Shown: piece after piece, positions 14,963-23,108 of the stretch | How the letters are laid out: each line of letters opens with the position of its first letter | How positions within the stretch are numbered: the stretch's first letter is position 1 | Source: Pontiellaceae bacterium B12227 | GTDB lineage: Bacteria; Verrucomicrobiota; Kiritimatiellia; Kiritimatiellales; Pontiellaceae | DNA length: 64,000 bases | Assembly: GCA_029432775.1 (NCBI GenBank) | Contig: JAROAZ010000009.1 | Span: 145,878 to 209,877 of the forward strand | Direction: 5' to 3' | The notes under the pieces: generated by a model | The model's input: only the letters and a program-made list of their open reading frames with translations | Database searches by the model: none | What the model was told of the DNA's origin: nothing | Made by a program: the position numbers and the translations under genes

Positions 14963-17900
14963 TTATGCGGCGCCGGCCCGCTTTTCATCATCGTTATTCG
15001 GCATAATAATTTCCGAGCCGGTTCGTTTGAACGGAAAATGAATGCGCATGGCGGTGACACCGGCATCGCGGAACTCCAGTTCAAACGTTCCGCCGAGCAG
15101 TTTGATGTAGCGCCGAGCGAGTGTCAGGCCGTGCTTCAGGTCAATCTTGGATTCTGTTTCGCCGCCGAAAATTCCTTCAAGCAGTTCGTCATGTTTGTCG
15201 GTCGGTGTGTACGCCAGTTCAAAGGAAACCTGCACCGTTTCCGTGTCGGAAGATGCGCGGGTGGCGTGCAGCCCGAGCCGACCTTTTTCTGTTTTTTCCA
15301 GGGCATAGCCCAACAGGATGGAGAAGGTTTTCCGGAGTTTATCCCGGTCTGCAATAATATGTTTCGGGACATTATTGGAGGCCTGATACTGAGCGAAACT
15401 GACGGCGAAAAATAAGTTGTTCGATTCCGCGCGATGGGTGAACTGCTCATCGATGTCTGTCATCAATTTGTGCAGGTCCAGCTCGCCTTCCTCCAAACCG
15501 TCTTTTTTCCCGCTCAATTGCATCAGTTCGGCTCTGTAGCCCATGCTGTCGATCAGGTTTTTGCAACTGTAGTTGGCTCGCGCTAGTTGTTTGCGCTGAT
15601 CTTCGGGGATGTTCTCTGAGTTGCTCAGCAACCGGGTGGCGTTAACCACAGGGTCCAGTGAAGACTGAACGGTGTCGTTCAGTTCATCCACGAGCGAGTC
15701 GTTCAGGCTGTTGATTTGTTTCATCTCCTCGATCGATTTCTTAACCTCGAGTTCGTGTTCTTCGTTCAGCGCTGCAATGCGGTTCTCAAACTCTTTCAGT
15801 TCAGCAGAAATTGTTTCGAGTTTCTCTTTCAGTTCGGCAATTACTTTTTCACGCTGTTTTATGGTGGCTTCAGCAAGTTTCAGCTCGGTGGACAAGTGCT
15901 CTTCATTTTCTTTTGAGCGGTTGGACTGCTGTTTTAATTCGTTCGACTGCTGTTCAATACGAGCGCTGGCTCTTTCCTGATTCGCTTTGAGGGTGACCTG
16001 TAGCTCCCGGAGTTTTTTCTCCGCCTCGTACCGATGATCGGTTTCATCTTTAAGCGTGCTGTTTAATTTTTTGATTTCAGCCTTATGATTTTTAATCCAT
16101 TCAGCCATTTCGGCTTCGCGGTTATGCAGCATTTCTTCCGACCGCTGGAGCTTTTTTAATTCCGCTTTCAATTCGCCTGTGCTTCGGGCAATCAGGTCGT
16201 CCTGCCCATTGGAAAGGTCTTCAAATTTTTGCTGGGAAGCCTTATAGGCATCCACCATCTTGCGATATTCATGAGCTGCTTTTGCCAGTTCTTTCGAGCG
16301 GGTATCCAGGGCCTCTTTCAACTCCGTTTTTTCGTCATTGATATCATCGATTGAAAGCTGAAGTTTGGCTTCTGTTTTCTCGAGGGTTTCAAGTTGTTTC
16401 CTGAGATCCTCGGTTTCTTCTGCTATAAGGCTGGATTGCTCGCTGGTCAGCTGCTTGAGTCTGGCTTGAGTTTTCTCGAGTTCCGCTTCGGTTTTCTGTT
16501 GCTCCTGCTGCGCCTTCCTGAGGAAGTTTTCACTGACCCGAAGTTTTTCTGCCAGCTGTTCCTTTTCGTGCTCTAAATCGCCTGCTTTTTTCCGAAGCTT
16601 CACTTCGTCCAGGCGAATGCCGGCAATATTGAGGTTCAGCTTCTGTGTTTCGCGGTCGAGGAGTGCCTGCTGCTGTTTGGTGAGTTGCTCCATTTTCTGT
16701 TCGATCTGGTTTTTCTCTACTTCGACACCTTCGCGCGCCTGAATCTGTTCCTCGAATTCCCGGGCTTTCAGGTGCAGGGTGCTTTCCAGTTCTTTAATTC
16801 GTTGCTCCAGATCTTTTTCGTGTTTGCGCAGGGCTTTTTCCCGAATCTGCTTTTTCGCCAGTTCCGTTTTAATGGCTTTGGTTTCCTCCTCCAGACGCTG
16901 GTTGAAGTTGGACCGGATTTCATCGAGCTCTTCTGTTGACCGGATCAGTTTTTCAGCGGTTGTTTTACGTTCCGCAATTTCGGCATCAAGTTCGGTTGCG
17001 TGCCGGGCCGTCATCCGCTTGACCTGTTCCTGCGTACTTTCGAGGAATTCTTTTGTCCGGTGGAGCTGTTTCTCCGCTTTCTTCCGGTCGCTCTGTTCGG
17101 TCTTAAAGGCCGCGGCGTGTTCTGCATTCAGTTTTTCGAGTTCCTGTTCCCGGTTTTCGGTCAGTTTGCTGAGCTCTTCTTTGGCATGTTCAAGAGCGGT
17201 CTGAGCCTGCGCCAGATTCGTTTCCGAGTGCTCACGGCGGACCGTTTCCTGTTCATAATGTTCTGTAAGTTTTGCCAGATTCTCCTCGAGTTTAAGGAGT
17301 TCATCTTCCTTGATCTGGAGGAGTTCCTCCCATTTTCTTCGCTTATCGGTTTCATTATCCAGATCGGCAAGTCGTTTAGACAGCTGCTCTTCCAACTGCT
17401 GCTTTCTTGCCAACAGACCCTGTTCATTTCGCAGCAGGGTCTCTTCCGTGCGCTTCTGTTCGGCCAGTGCATTGAGGAATTCATGTTCTTTAGCAATTTT
17501 TTCAGCTTCGGCCGTATTTACTTTCTTGTTGGCCTCGGCCAGCGAGGCGGCTGTTTGGGTCTGTTCCTGCCTGGATTCAGCCAGCGCGTTCTGTGTGTTA
17601 CCGAGCCGGATCTCGAGTTCAGAACATTTGCCAAGGGTTTCCGCCTCTTTTTTCTTCCGGTCGGAAATGTCGAGCGACAGGCTGATGATGCCTTCCACCA
17701 ATCCATCGTTGGAAACGAGAGGGGCCTGGTGATTTTCCAGCCAGCCTTTTTTGCCATGGACTTCGTAGGTGCGTTCACAACGCATCAATTTACCGGATTT
17801 CATGGCTTCAATGGCCAAATGGTCGTGATCGCGAGGTGTTGCAGGCATGACTTCAAAGATGGTTTTTCCAATCCATTCTTCCTGCTGGATGCCGGTGCGG

Positions 17901-19135
17901 TCGGCCAGTTTCTGACTGGCATAGAGATACCGGCAGCGGGTGTCTTTCACATGGATGTCGGCCGGCAGGGAGTTGAGAATGCGGTGCATAAAGCTGGCCC
18001 TGCTGGAGAGTTCGTTTATTTCCCGTTTTTGTTTAGAAATGTTCCGTTGTGTTCCCCAGATTCCAACCAGTTTGTTGTCTTCAATAATCCCGACCACATT
18101 ATTCAGCATGTTCAGCCGGTTCCCGTTAGGGTCCTGACGCACAGATTCTGTATCAATGCTCTGGAATCCTTCATGGATGAAGGTCTGAACCGACGCCGCA
18201 GATCTAAAGGGACCGCATCCGTCTTTCAGTTGCCCAATTGTTTTACCTTGGAGCTCAGCAGGATTGGCACCGTACAGTGCTGCAAACGTATCGCTGCAGT
18301 TGCTCAGCGTCATGGTATTCAGAATTTGTTCCGAAAGCCGTTCGGGTTTTGAGCTGAGCGGGATGGGGGAATCCGGCATCAGCCGGTAGAAACCTTCAAC
18401 GGCTTCGGAAACAAAGTGTTCAAACCGGGCCGTTTCGGCCTGGTGCAGGAGGGTCTGATTGTGGAAGGGGGTCACATCGGTTACCCAGCCGATATAGCTT
18501 TCTACATCTTTATAGGCATCGAGCACTTTATTGGCCTTGCAGACCACGAGCGTTTCCTGCCCTTTGGAGCGGAGAAAGCGAAACTGGTGTTCGAAGAAAT
18601 TCTCACCGTTGTTAACAAACTCTTCCCAGGCACTTGCAAATGCATTTTTGTCCTCGGGATGGATGGCGCATTCCAATCCTTCTTTTAGGGCTTTTTTGGG
18701 ATATAGGCCGGTGATTTCCTGAAGGGCGGTGTTGATGTAGGTGCATTTTCCTGCGAGATCCAACTGAAACATCCCGACATTGGCTTCAAACAGAATGTTG
18801 GTGTAGCGGGTCGATGTTTCCTGATGTTCGCTCTTTTCCTGTTCGAGCTGCTGGCTGGTTTCTGTAAGGCGATGGCGTGTAACCCCGAGTTCGGTCGTTA
18901 CATCATCCAGTTCTTTAGAGGCCGTATTAAAGCGCCGCTGGAAGATGAAAAACATGGAAACAGACAGTATGAGAAGGGTGCCGATGATCAGATAGGCCGT
19001 CATGCTCATTTCTACCGGAATGATGATGGCTTGCTGGCGTTGGGCATGACCGATGATTGGAAAAAGAGTGGCGGCCAGCAGGACCACGTTCTTAAGAGGA
19101 AGGGGCTTCGATGGTCGTCTGTTGTGTGAATTCAT
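14963..19135 (-). CDS. Membrane PAS/coiled-coil sensor with degenerate histidine-kinase core
   Basis: This is a 1390-residue protein. It has an N-terminal hydrophobic leader and a second membrane span (about 48-68). PAS-like domains follow (about 105-225, 260-370 and 385-490; FQLDLAGKCTYINTALQEIT, FEVMPATPRDHDH). Then comes a very long Glu/Lys/Gln coiled coil (about 490-1175), and finally a region shaped like a histidine-kinase DHp and ATPase domain. The key residues are lost: the phospho-His position reads ELNDTVQSSLDP, the N-box reads LLGYALEKTEKG (Asn replaced), and the G boxes are absent (IDLKHGLTLARR). It is probably a signalling scaffold rather than an active kinase. It is monocistronic. 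Confidence 0.75.
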   Translation of the reverse strand: MNSHNRRPSKPLPLKNVVLLAATLFPIIGHAQRQQAIIIPVEMSMTAYLIIGTLLILSVSMFFIFQRRFNTASKELDDVTTELGVTRHRLTETSQQLEQEKSEHQETSTRYTNILFEANVGMFQLDLAGKCTYINTALQEITGLYPKKALKEGLECAIHPEDKNAFASAWEEFVNNGENFFEHQFRFLRSKGQETLVVCKANKVLDAYKDVESYIGWVTDVTPFHNQTLLHQAETARFEHFVSEAVEGFYRLMPDSPIPLSSKPERLSEQILNTMTLSNCSDTFAALYGANPAELQGKTIGQLKDGCGPFRSAASVQTFIHEGFQSIDTESVRQDPNGNRLNMLNNVVGIIEDNKLVGIWGTQRNISKQKREINELSSRASFMHRILNSLPADIHVKDTRCRYLYASQKLADRTGIQQEEWIGKTIFEVMPATPRDHDHLAIEAMKSGKLMRCERTYEVHGKKGWLENHQAPLVSNDGLVEGIISLSLDISDRKKKEAETLGKCSELEIRLGNTQNALAESRQEQTQTAASLAEANKKVNTAEAEKIAKEHEFLNALAEQKRTEETLLRNEQGLLARKQQLEEQLSKRLADLDNETDKRRKWEELLQIKEDELLKLEENLAKLTEHYEQETVRREHSETNLAQAQTALEHAKEELSKLTENREQELEKLNAEHAAAFKTEQSDRKKAEKQLHRTKEFLESTQEQVKRMTARHATELDAEIAERKTTAEKLIRSTEELDEIRSNFNQRLEEETKAIKTELAKKQIREKALRKHEKDLEQRIKELESTLHLKAREFEEQIQAREGVEVEKNQIEQKMEQLTKQQQALLDRETQKLNLNIAGIRLDEVKLRKKAGDLEHEKEQLAEKLRVSENFLRKAQQEQQKTEAELEKTQARLKQLTSEQSSLIAEETEDLRKQLETLEKTEAKLQLSIDDINDEKTELKEALDTRSKELAKAAHEYRKMVDAYKASQQKFEDLSNGQDDLIARSTGELKAELKKLQRSEEMLHNREAEMAEWIKNHKAEIKKLNSTLKDETDHRYEAEKKLRELQVTLKANQERASARIEQQSNELKQQSNRSKENEEHLSTELKLAEATIKQREKVIAELKEKLETISAELKEFENRIAALNEEHELEVKKSIEEMKQINSLNDSLVDELNDTVQSSLDPVVNATRLLSNSENIPEDQRKQLARANYSCKNLIDSMGYRAELMQLSGKKDGLEEGELDLHKLMTDIDEQFTHRAESNNLFFAVSFAQYQASNNVPKHIIADRDKLRKTFSILLGYALEKTEKGRLGLHATRASSDTETVQVSFELAYTPTDKHDELLEGIFGGETESKIDLKHGLTLARRYIKLLGGTFELEFRDAGVTAMRIHFPFKRTGSEIIMPNNDDEKRAGAA

Positions 19136-19365
19136 ATTTTAGCCTTATTTATTCAGCCTATATTGCTGTCTGCTCTTGAAAAGCATCTTATGTGCCAATG
19201 GGGCGCTTAAGGGGCTTTAATGCTGATTGAATTGGGGTTTGAAAGAAGAGGGGAATGAACTGTCTTCCCGGGGTTGTAAAATTCAGCCGTGCAGGTGAGG
19301 TTCCGCTCATGAACGGCGGCGGTTTTTTGAGAATCTGAACGAACGATCCGATTTTTTTCGGGAGC

Positions 19366-19399
19366 AATAAAAAACGGCATGCCGAGGAGGGCATGCCGT
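19366..19399 (-). terminator. Terminator downstream of the secreted beta-rich protein gene
   Basis: A 10-bp perfect stem ACGGCATGCC/GGCATGCCGT with a 6-base loop, read on the minus strand, runs into a T-rich tract (complement of AATAAAAAA). Two TTCCAA palindromes (19405 and 19422) lie directly before it. Confidence 0.8.
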
Positions 19400-19404
19400 C
19401 TTCT

Positions 19405-19436
19405 TTCCAAAGATTGGAAATTTCCAATGTTCGGAA
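19405..19436. repeat. Two adjacent TTCCAA palindromes
   Basis: An exact copy (19405-19419) and a degenerate one (19422-19436, TCGGAA end) lie between a stop codon and its terminator. Confidence 0.85.
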
Positions 19437-19445
19437 GCGTGATTT

Positions 19446-20636
19446 TTAAGAATCAGTATCTTCGGTGGCCGGTGCACGGCGCAGAATCAGAAGGGCGACT
19501 CCGACAAATGCAATATAGCCGGCGAGTCGGTTCCCTGAGGAATCAGTATCCGGTGTTTCGGAAGAAACGCCTTTCTGCTGCATCAACGCAGCCATTGCAC
19601 TGCCACCACTTGAAGCAGGAGTCGCAGGAGCAACAGAGGGAGCAGTCGGCGGAGCAGAGGCCGGGCCGGAGCGCATCGTTTTCAACAGCGATTCCAGTTT
19701 GCGCGGCTGTGAACCACTGCTGGCAATGGTTGAAGCCGAGGAGATCCGGTCGATCGCGGCAAGCAGCGCTTCTTTGGTTTTGACGCTGGAGTCATTCCGT
19801 TCATCTTCGGCCCGGATGATCACCAGTTTGTCCTGGATGATCGGCGCGGTGAGGCGGCAACCCGGAGCTGCAACCAGCCGGTCTTTCTGAATCATGGATT
19901 TCAGCGCCTTCTTCTTTCCTGAAACGGGCATGGCATATTCGAAACGCAGCGTGCCTGCATCGCCCAGAATCAGACGGCGACTGGGATCGGCCAGAAATGC
20001 TTCAAACGGATTTTCTTTTGTTTCAATACGAACGGTACCACCTAGAATGTGAATTTCTGCAGAGCCGCCTTCCGAAGCTTTGGTCGAAAGCTCCAGCCCG
20101 GTGATGCGATAGGTGGAGTGGCCTTTAACAAACACCTGGCCTGTTCCGTTTCCTGCATTACCGACGCTCAGTGCACCCGTGACATTTGCACGGTCTTTAA
20201 GGGTGAGTGAACCTTTGCTTGCCGAAGTTCCAAAGCCCTTGGCGGAGAGTGCAATACGACCGTTCAAAGATAGATTATCGTTGAGTGTCATATTTGCAAA
20301 TCCGGTAGCAGACGCAGGAATGTTCACCGTGCGCTGGTGGGGGATCTGGTTCCAGAGATTAATGTTACCATTTCCCTGCAGCGATAGTTCCTCGCCATAA
20401 AGGTGCATGCCGTTATTCAACTGAACCGTGCTGTTCACGTTGATCACGCTGATTGGTTCACGGAAATGTGCTGCTTCCTGACCGGTCGGAACGTGTTTCT
20501 GCTTCCACTTATACTGATCATTCCAATCGACTGCGGTTTCACCACCACGCCATTGGTTAACCTGTGCATGCGCTGCGACACCTCCCAGTATCACTACAGC
20601 CATTGCTCCCATAACTACTTGTCTTTGCTTCTTCAT
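19446..20636 (-). CDS. Secreted beta-rich protein with C-terminal membrane anchor
   Basis: The 396-residue product starts at the ATG at 20636 (MKKQRQVVMGAM), with a signal peptide ending AAHAQ. Residues about 25-260 are rich in short beta-strand repeats (SLTLKDRANVTGALSVGNAG, VKGHSTYRITG), like passenger-type beta-helix proteins of the PVC group. A Ser/Ala/Pro linker follows, then a hydrophobic helix (YIAFVGVALLILRR) with a short charged tail, resembling a sorting or anchor signal. No sorting enzyme is visible. It is divergent from the sigma-54-type operon at 20.8 kb; the 183-base gap holds both promoters. Confidence 0.7.
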   Translation of the reverse strand: MKKQRQVVMGAMAVVILGGVAAHAQVNQWRGGETAVDWNDQYKWKQKHVPTGQEAAHFREPISVINVNSTVQLNNGMHLYGEELSLQGNGNINLWNQIPHQRTVNIPASATGFANMTLNDNLSLNGRIALSAKGFGTSASKGSLTLKDRANVTGALSVGNAGNGTGQVFVKGHSTYRITGLELSTKASEGGSAEIHILGGTVRIETKENPFEAFLADPSRRLILGDAGTLRFEYAMPVSGKKKALKSMIQKDRLVAAPGCRLTAPIIQDKLVIIRAEDERNDSSVKTKEALLAAIDRISSASTIASSGSQPRKLESLLKTMRSGPASAPPTAPSVAPATPASSGGSAMAALMQQKGVSSETPDTDSSGNRLAGYIAFVGVALLILRRAPATEDTDS

Positions 20637-20753
20637 TAGTAACCTCACTTTTCCCTAACTGGAGATGCAGGATATGAAGCAAGTAGCGTGCCGGGTTTTG
20701 CCGAATCGTAAATACTGAAAATTTTTAAGTGAATATATTCGGCTTTCATTTCT

Positions 20754-20769
20754 TGGCATGCGAGTTGCT
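20754..20769 (+). promoter_or_regulatory. Sigma-54 (-24/-12) promoter
   Basis: TTGGCATGCGAGTTGCT matches YTGGCACG-N4-TTGCW with GG (20755-20756) and GC (20767-20768) at the required 12-base spacing. The predicted start is about 20780, 40 bases before the ATG at 20820. A sigma-54 activator would be required; none in this window keeps GAFTGA. Confidence 0.7.
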
Positions 20770-20819
20770 AGAATGGGATGCAGATTTGAAATGAAACAAT
20801 AGAAGGTTAGGGAAAAACC

Positions 20820-21566
20820 ATGAGTGCAGTTAATAAATGCTTAGTATCAAAGGATAGCGGCAGACTCCAGATTCCGTATCAGGATTATGTTGCCCTGGTG
20901 GAAAAGGCTAAAGAGGGCGAGCGCATGCGCCTTGTTAAAAAGAGCGTGATTGCAAGCCTGCAGAACTTTCTGGGAGGAGAGTGCCAGGTCCATGAAGTCA
21001 GCGAAAAGATCGATAATGCCCGTACAGATCTGAAGCCGGAAGCACCAGTTTCGAAGAAAGTGTCCGTTGAATTCGGTTCAGAGACCTCTGCTCCTGAAAA
21101 GGAAGAAGCACCGGCGCCGGTAAAGCCGGCTGCGAAAGCGCCGGCCGTAAACGGCCGCGGCAGCAGTGATGGCATTCAGGTGCCGCCGATTAAGAAGGAT
21201 GTTTCGGTACATTTTAACTCAATCGACGAGTCGGGCCGTTTGTTCAATGTTTTCAAACAGTATTATGCCTGTCTGAATGATTCCTGCGGAGGAACTGTTC
21301 GCGTCACCATGAAAGACGGGTTCTGCAGTCTGTGGAATTATGACGAGTGGGAAGAATTTGCCTTCGTCGATATTTTTGAAGGTCAGCTGCGCATTGCACT
21401 CGACCCGCGCTACACCGAAGCACTTCAGTCTCTGAATCTGTGCGAAGTGCCGCGCCTGCTTTCCAGTCGCCGTAATCTGGTTTGTGTCCAGGTAGACGAT
21501 TTGAATAACACCATGCTGGATGTTCTGGTCAAAGCCTTTGAAGAGGTTGGCCTGACTGCCGGTTAG
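20820..21566 (+). CDS. Hypothetical protein, first gene of sigma-54-type operon
   Basis: The 248-residue product is not recognised. Residues 1-60 are a helical conserved-looking segment, about 70-120 a Pro/Ala/Lys/Glu-rich linker, and about 130-245 a mixed alpha/beta domain (VSVHFNSIDESGRLFNVFKQ, GGTVRVTMKDGFCSLWNY). There is no signal peptide. The same style (helical part, low-complexity linker) occurs in the next gene, 18 bases downstream, suggesting the two products work together. Transcription is probably from the sigma-54 promoter at 20754. Confidence 0.7.
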   Translation: MSAVNKCLVSKDSGRLQIPYQDYVALVEKAKEGERMRLVKKSVIASLQNFLGGECQVHEVSEKIDNARTDLKPEAPVSKKVSVEFGSETSAPEKEEAPAPVKPAAKAPAVNGRGSSDGIQVPPIKKDVSVHFNSIDESGRLFNVFKQYYACLNDSCGGTVRVTMKDGFCSLWNYDEWEEFAFVDIFEGQLRIALDPRYTEALQSLNLCEVPRLLSSRRNLVCVQVDDLNNTMLDVLVKAFEEVGLTAG

Positions 21567-21584
21567 GAATAGGGAGAAAAAACA

Positions 21585-22697
21585 ATGAATAAAACAAAAA
21601 ACATCATCATGATTGCGGTTGCGGCCGCAGTGCTTGTGGCATTGAACGTGGGAGTGTTCATGGCCGCTGGTAATGGCGCAATGTCTCCAATTAACGATCT
21701 GTTACTTTGGGGCGGCTTTGTTGCGCTTAACGTAGCGTCCATTCTGTGGGCGGTCAGCTTGCTCGGCCTCCAGCCTCTGGTCGTTACACTCTCCTATGTG
21801 GCCGGCGGAGCTCTTGCATTCCTCGGAGTTCGCAGTATGCCGGATATCAGCGTAGCGGAAATCACCACGGCCGGCGCAACCTACGGAGCCTTTGGTGCTC
21901 TTGCCGTAGGCAACTTCACTACAAAAGTGAGACTGGCTTTCTTTAACAAAGGCCAGGTGCCGTTCATCTTCATCATTGTTGGGCTTCTGGTCGTGGATGG
22001 AGTGCTGAACAGCCAGGTTTCCAGTGCCGGAGTTCCGGTTCTGCTTAATGCAATTTTAATTCCGTTTATCGTGGCCGGCGCTGCAATCGGGCTGATCTGG
22101 AGTGGATTGAATCGCTTCGGCATTGGCAAAAAACCGAGCGAAGTTCTTGCTGAAAAATCAGCCGTTCTGGAAGTCAGCCAGCCGGTGAAGGCCACGACTG
22201 CCAAATCGGCTGTTATTCCGATGCCGGATCATGCCGTCGTTGCTGAAAAGCCGGTAGCCGCTCCGCAACCGGTGAAAAAAGTGGAGCCCATTGCTCCTGC
22301 GGCAAAAGCGAAATCGGCTGCAAAAGCCAAGCCGGCTGCTAAGCCCAAGAAAGCTAAAAAGGCTGCTGCTCCGCCGAAAAAACAGGCTGTTGCTGCAAAA
22401 CCGGCAGTTAAAGAAGAGCAGTTCTTCCCGCTTGAAATTGACAAGAGCGACGAGATCATTCTGCCGCCGGAAGAGAAAGCCGCTTTCGAGGTGCCTTCCT
22501 TTGATGCCGCGCTTTATGCCTCGGGATCGCAGGGCGATCAGGCCGAGGGTGGCGTGATGGTGAAAGAGCCGGCTGCTGCAGTCGAAGCTCAACCCGAAAA
22601 ACCGGCGGTTGCTGAAGCCAAGCCGGAACCAGTGAAAGAAGATCGGGCCAACGACTTCCTCAGCGGCCATCTGGATCTTTTGAACAAACTGAAATAG
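21585..22697 (+). CDS. Membrane protein with Ala/Lys/Pro-rich cytoplasmic tail
   Basis: The 370-residue product is not recognised. Residues 1-180 contain about six hydrophobic segments, with a gas-channel or fimbrial-like Gly/Ala-rich style (GATYGAFGALAVGNF). Residues about 190-300 are an Ala/Lys/Pro-rich linker of the TonB or histone-H1 type. The C-terminus is acidic with a final short helix (DFLSGHLDLLNKLK). GGGAGAAAAAAC precedes the ATG. It is second in the operon after the 20820 gene and before a 54-residue gene. Confidence 0.7.
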   Translation: MNKTKNIIMIAVAAAVLVALNVGVFMAAGNGAMSPINDLLLWGGFVALNVASILWAVSLLGLQPLVVTLSYVAGGALAFLGVRSMPDISVAEITTAGATYGAFGALAVGNFTTKVRLAFFNKGQVPFIFIIVGLLVVDGVLNSQVSSAGVPVLLNAILIPFIVAGAAIGLIWSGLNRFGIGKKPSEVLAEKSAVLEVSQPVKATTAKSAVIPMPDHAVVAEKPVAAPQPVKKVEPIAPAAKAKSAAKAKPAAKPKKAKKAAAPPKKQAVAAKPAVKEEQFFPLEIDKSDEIILPPEEKAAFEVPSFDAALYASGSQGDQAEGGVMVKEPAAAVEAQPEKPAVAEAKPEPVKEDRANDFLSGHLDLLNKLK

Positions 22698-22744
22698 AAA
22701 ACTGAAAAACAAAAATAAACGGTAGAAAAACCAAGGAGAAAATC

Positions 22745-22909
22745 ATGGAAAAGGACAACACACAGATATTCTACGATGGCAACGGCAATGCGGTAGCGGT
22801 ACAGATGCCCATCACAGATTATGAGAAAATTATCAAGAGCGCAAAGGATGCTGTAGAAGCAAAAGATGCGATTGCTAAGGCCGTGGATGCGCTTCAGGGA
22901 GTTCTCTAA
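22745..22909 (+). CDS. Small protein, 54 aa, third gene of the operon
   Basis: ATG at 22745 is preceded by AAGGAGAAAATC, a strong ribosome site. The 54-residue product begins MEKDNTQIFYDGNGNAVAV and ends with an amphipathic helix rich in Ala/Lys (YEKIIKSAKDAVEAKDAI). It resembles the short N-terminal strand-plus-helix of the 20820 product in style. The function is unknown. A terminator follows 27 bases after the stop, closing the three-gene operon. Confidence 0.7.
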   Translation: MEKDNTQIFYDGNGNAVAVQMPITDYEKIIKSAKDAVEAKDAIAKAVDALQGVL

Positions 22910-22935
22910 AAGCCAAACAATTCATCCTTACGATG

Positions 22936-22982
22936 AAGTTTTCCAATGCCTGGAACTCCAAGGCGTTGGAAAACTTTTTTTT
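22936..22982 (+). terminator. Terminator of the 20.8-22.9 kb operon
   Basis: 15-base arms (22936-22950 and 22962-22976, one G-T pair) are followed by a run of T. The 5' arm and loop contain a full TTCCA-N5-TGGAA palindrome (22941-22955). Confidence 0.85.
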
Positions 22983-23108
22983 ACCCGTTTCAATGCGATG
23001 TAAATACCTTCAGTTTGTCCATAATTGGCAGGGAGGAACGTCCCCTTTCTGAACGCGAAAGACCGGTAAAAAATAACCGGAGATTCCGAGCGGGCGGGGG
23101 CCAACAGT

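Noticed and set aside
16685..18352. Long plus-strand open frames opposite the coiled-coil sensor gene
   Set aside because: They mirror the skewed Glu/Lys/Gln codon content of the real minus-strand gene; they are rich in Phe/Leu and lack ribosome sites.
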